36,925 nt of DNA from NCBI GenBank assembly GCA_009702205.1, contig WLIM01000002.1, positions 1 through 36,925 on the forward strand, read 5' to 3'. Under the pieces are notes generated by a model. The model was given only the letters and a program-made list of their open reading frames with translations. It was not told the origin of the DNA and searched no databases. The translations under genes and the position numbers were made by a program. Shown in pieces: positions 35,536 through 36,925 of this stretch; position 1 is the first letter of the stretch, and the number at the start of each line of letters is the position of its first letter. This DNA comes from Actinomycetota bacterium (lineage in GTDB: Bacteria > Actinomycetota > Actinomycetes > Nanopelagicales > Nanopelagicaceae).

Positions 35536-36690
35536 TTACTTTGCCGCAATAAGTTTTAAAGTGACCTCTTTTGAGACGTTTCCACGTACATACTTTACTT
35601 TTATCATGTCACCAACGCTGTGCGAGCGAACACTAACTATTGCCTCATCCGCTGTTCCGATAGCTTTGCCATCAATTTCAACAATTATGTCTCCTGGCTT
35701 TATACCTGCTCGATCTGCAGGACCGCCAGCTGATACCGCACCATTAGTACTTGGAATTTTCGCACCTGTTCCAGCGAATCGAGTATCAAGTGATACTCCC
35801 ATAATCGGATAGGTAGAACTTCCGAACTTAATTAATTGATCAGCAGTCTTCTTTGCTTGGTTAATTGGAATTGCAAAACCTAAGCCAATAGATCCACTCT
35901 GTCCCCCAAAGTTAGAACCTGTGGTTGCAATAGCTGAATTTATTCCGACAACCGCGCCAGATAAATCAACTAGTGGCCCACCTGAATTTCCAGGATTGAT
36001 TGCAGCATCTGTTTGAAGTGCATTTATAAATGAACTCTCACTTGTTCCGCCACCAGAAGTTACGGGGCGATTCTTTGCACTAATAATTCCAGAGGTAACA
36101 GTCCCAGTTAAACCAAGTGGTGAACCAATTGCGATTACGCCATCACCAACCTGCACATCGTCACTGTTTCCAAGTTGCAACGCAGGTGCATCTGTTACGG
36201 CAATTTTAATTACGGCTAAATCATATGAAACATCTCGACCTATTAACTTGGCCGCATAATTCTTGCCATTGGCTAATTTCACGTTGATTGATGCACCATC
36301 TGTGGCAGCCGAAGATATAACGTGATTATTAGTCAGAATGTGGCCAGAACTATCCAAGAAAAATCCTGATCCAGTTCCGCCACTATTCCCACTTCGAACT
36401 TCAATTGAAACCACTGACGGCGAGACTCGGGCCGCAATTCCAGCTATCGAATCTGGTTTTCTCTCGATAACGCTTTTTGTGGAAACTAAGTTAGTTTTTG
36501 AGTCTAAGGTGGCAGAAGTCCGACCAGCAACGCTTCCCACAATTCCAGCAATAAGTGCCATTGCAATGGCAACTCCAAATCCAACACTTCGCGAATTAGC
36601 TTTCTTAACTTCTGCAGCTGTGGTTACTTGATGTTCTGAGATCCACCAAGGGGTATTTGAAGGAATATTCGAATTATTCTGGGAGGACAT
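35536..36690 (-). CDS. htrA: HtrA/DegP-like trypsin-like serine protease with PDZ domain
   Basis: GSGFFLDSSGHILTNNHVI (His), YDLAVIKI (Asp), INPGNSGGPLVD (Ser), C-terminal PDZ ADRAGIKPGDIIVEIDGKAI, N-terminal TM. Confidence 0.95.
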   Translation of the reverse strand: MSSQNNSNIPSNTPWWISEHQVTTAAEVKKANSRSVGFGVAIAMALIAGIVGSVAGRTSATLDSKTNLVSTKSVIERKPDSIAGIAARVSPSVVSIEVRSGNSGGTGSGFFLDSSGHILTNNHVISSAATDGASINVKLANGKNYAAKLIGRDVSYDLAVIKIAVTDAPALQLGNSDDVQVGDGVIAIGSPLGLTGTVTSGIISAKNRPVTSGGGTSESSFINALQTDAAINPGNSGGPLVDLSGAVVGINSAIATTGSNFGGQSGSIGLGFAIPINQAKKTADQLIKFGSSTYPIMGVSLDTRFAGTGAKIPSTNGAVSAGGPADRAGIKPGDIIVEIDGKAIGTADEAIVSVRSHSVGDMIKVKYVRGNVSKEVTLKLIAAK

Positions 36691-36692
36691 AG

Positions 36693-36925
36693 TTAAATTT
36701 TACGAGCGACAAGTGCGCCGCCGCCAAATGGAAGAAGAGTTGAACTCCAGCGAGAATCTTCTTTGATGGCCTTTATTGAATCTCTGCGAGCAATCGTCTC
36801 AAAGTCTCGTTGTGTTGGATCAACAACTTTTCCACCATCTAGGGCGTTATCAATCAGAAGTACTCCGCCATCTTTTAATAATCTAAAGCTCTCTTGGACT
36901 ACATCAACCATATCTTTTGGCGACC
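36693..36925 (-). CDS. O-methyltransferase (class I SAM), C-terminal fragment, N-terminus cut by window edge
   Basis: SPKDMVDVVQESFRLLKDGGVLLIDNALDGGKVVDPTQRD...LLPFGGGALVARKI; reading frame stays open to the window end. Confidence 0.82.
   Translation of the reverse strand, partial: SPKDMVDVVQESFRLLKDGGVLLIDNALDGGKVVDPTQRDFETIARRDSIKAIKEDSRWSSTLLPFGGGALVARKI

Noticed and set aside
1-36925. Mobile elements, CRISPR arrays, tRNA or rRNA genes, prophage or defence systems
   Set aside because: No transposase or integrase ORFs, spaced repeats or recognisable structural RNA genes were seen by eye; every sizeable ORF is explained by metabolic or housekeeping families. A tRNAscan/Rfam run would be the decisive check.

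Overview
The window is about 37 kb of gene-dense, low-to-mid GC bacterial chromosome. The gene content is actinobacterial: MshB-like deacetylase, MoeZ-type MoeB-rhodanese, DUF3107, and an HtrA-TatB-Mrp-MgtE_N block. Small intergenic gaps suggest a streamlined genome, possibly a freshwater Nanopelagicales/acI-type lineage (inference). I see no mobile elements, CRISPR arrays, rRNA or tRNA. Main parts: (1) a partial agmatinase-family gene, an FMN-riboswitch-controlled PnuC-like transporter and TrhO. (2) A ~19 kb catabolic island (2651-21440) with inositol genes (two iolG-like, iolE-like, iolD, iolB), four Gfo/Idh/MocA oxidoreductases in total, a LacI regulator, an HpcH/HpaI aldolase, an ALDH, an SDR, two zinc MDR dehydrogenases, an LldD-type FMN enzyme and an unusual three-gene UxaA-like dehydratase. 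No transporter, sugar kinase, IolC, IolJ or classical IolA is visible in it. (3) Housekeeping genes: methyltransferase, DapC, FdxA, CysS, MshB-like, MoeZ, TetR, DUF3107. (4) A tightly overlapping minus-strand operon htrA-tatB-mrp-MgtE_N/CBS-Nramp-EamA-PHP-MarC. The most interesting signal is at 19197-21440. An altronate-dehydratase-like enzyme is split into a SAF subunit plus two homologous core subunits with complementary motif loss: one keeps HxxGCG and GLGCE, the other keeps ECGGSD and the C-terminal motifs. This suggests an obligate heteromeric dehydratase with a divided active site. A second solid oddity is that dapC has no ATG/GTG/TTG start for its conserved N-terminus.
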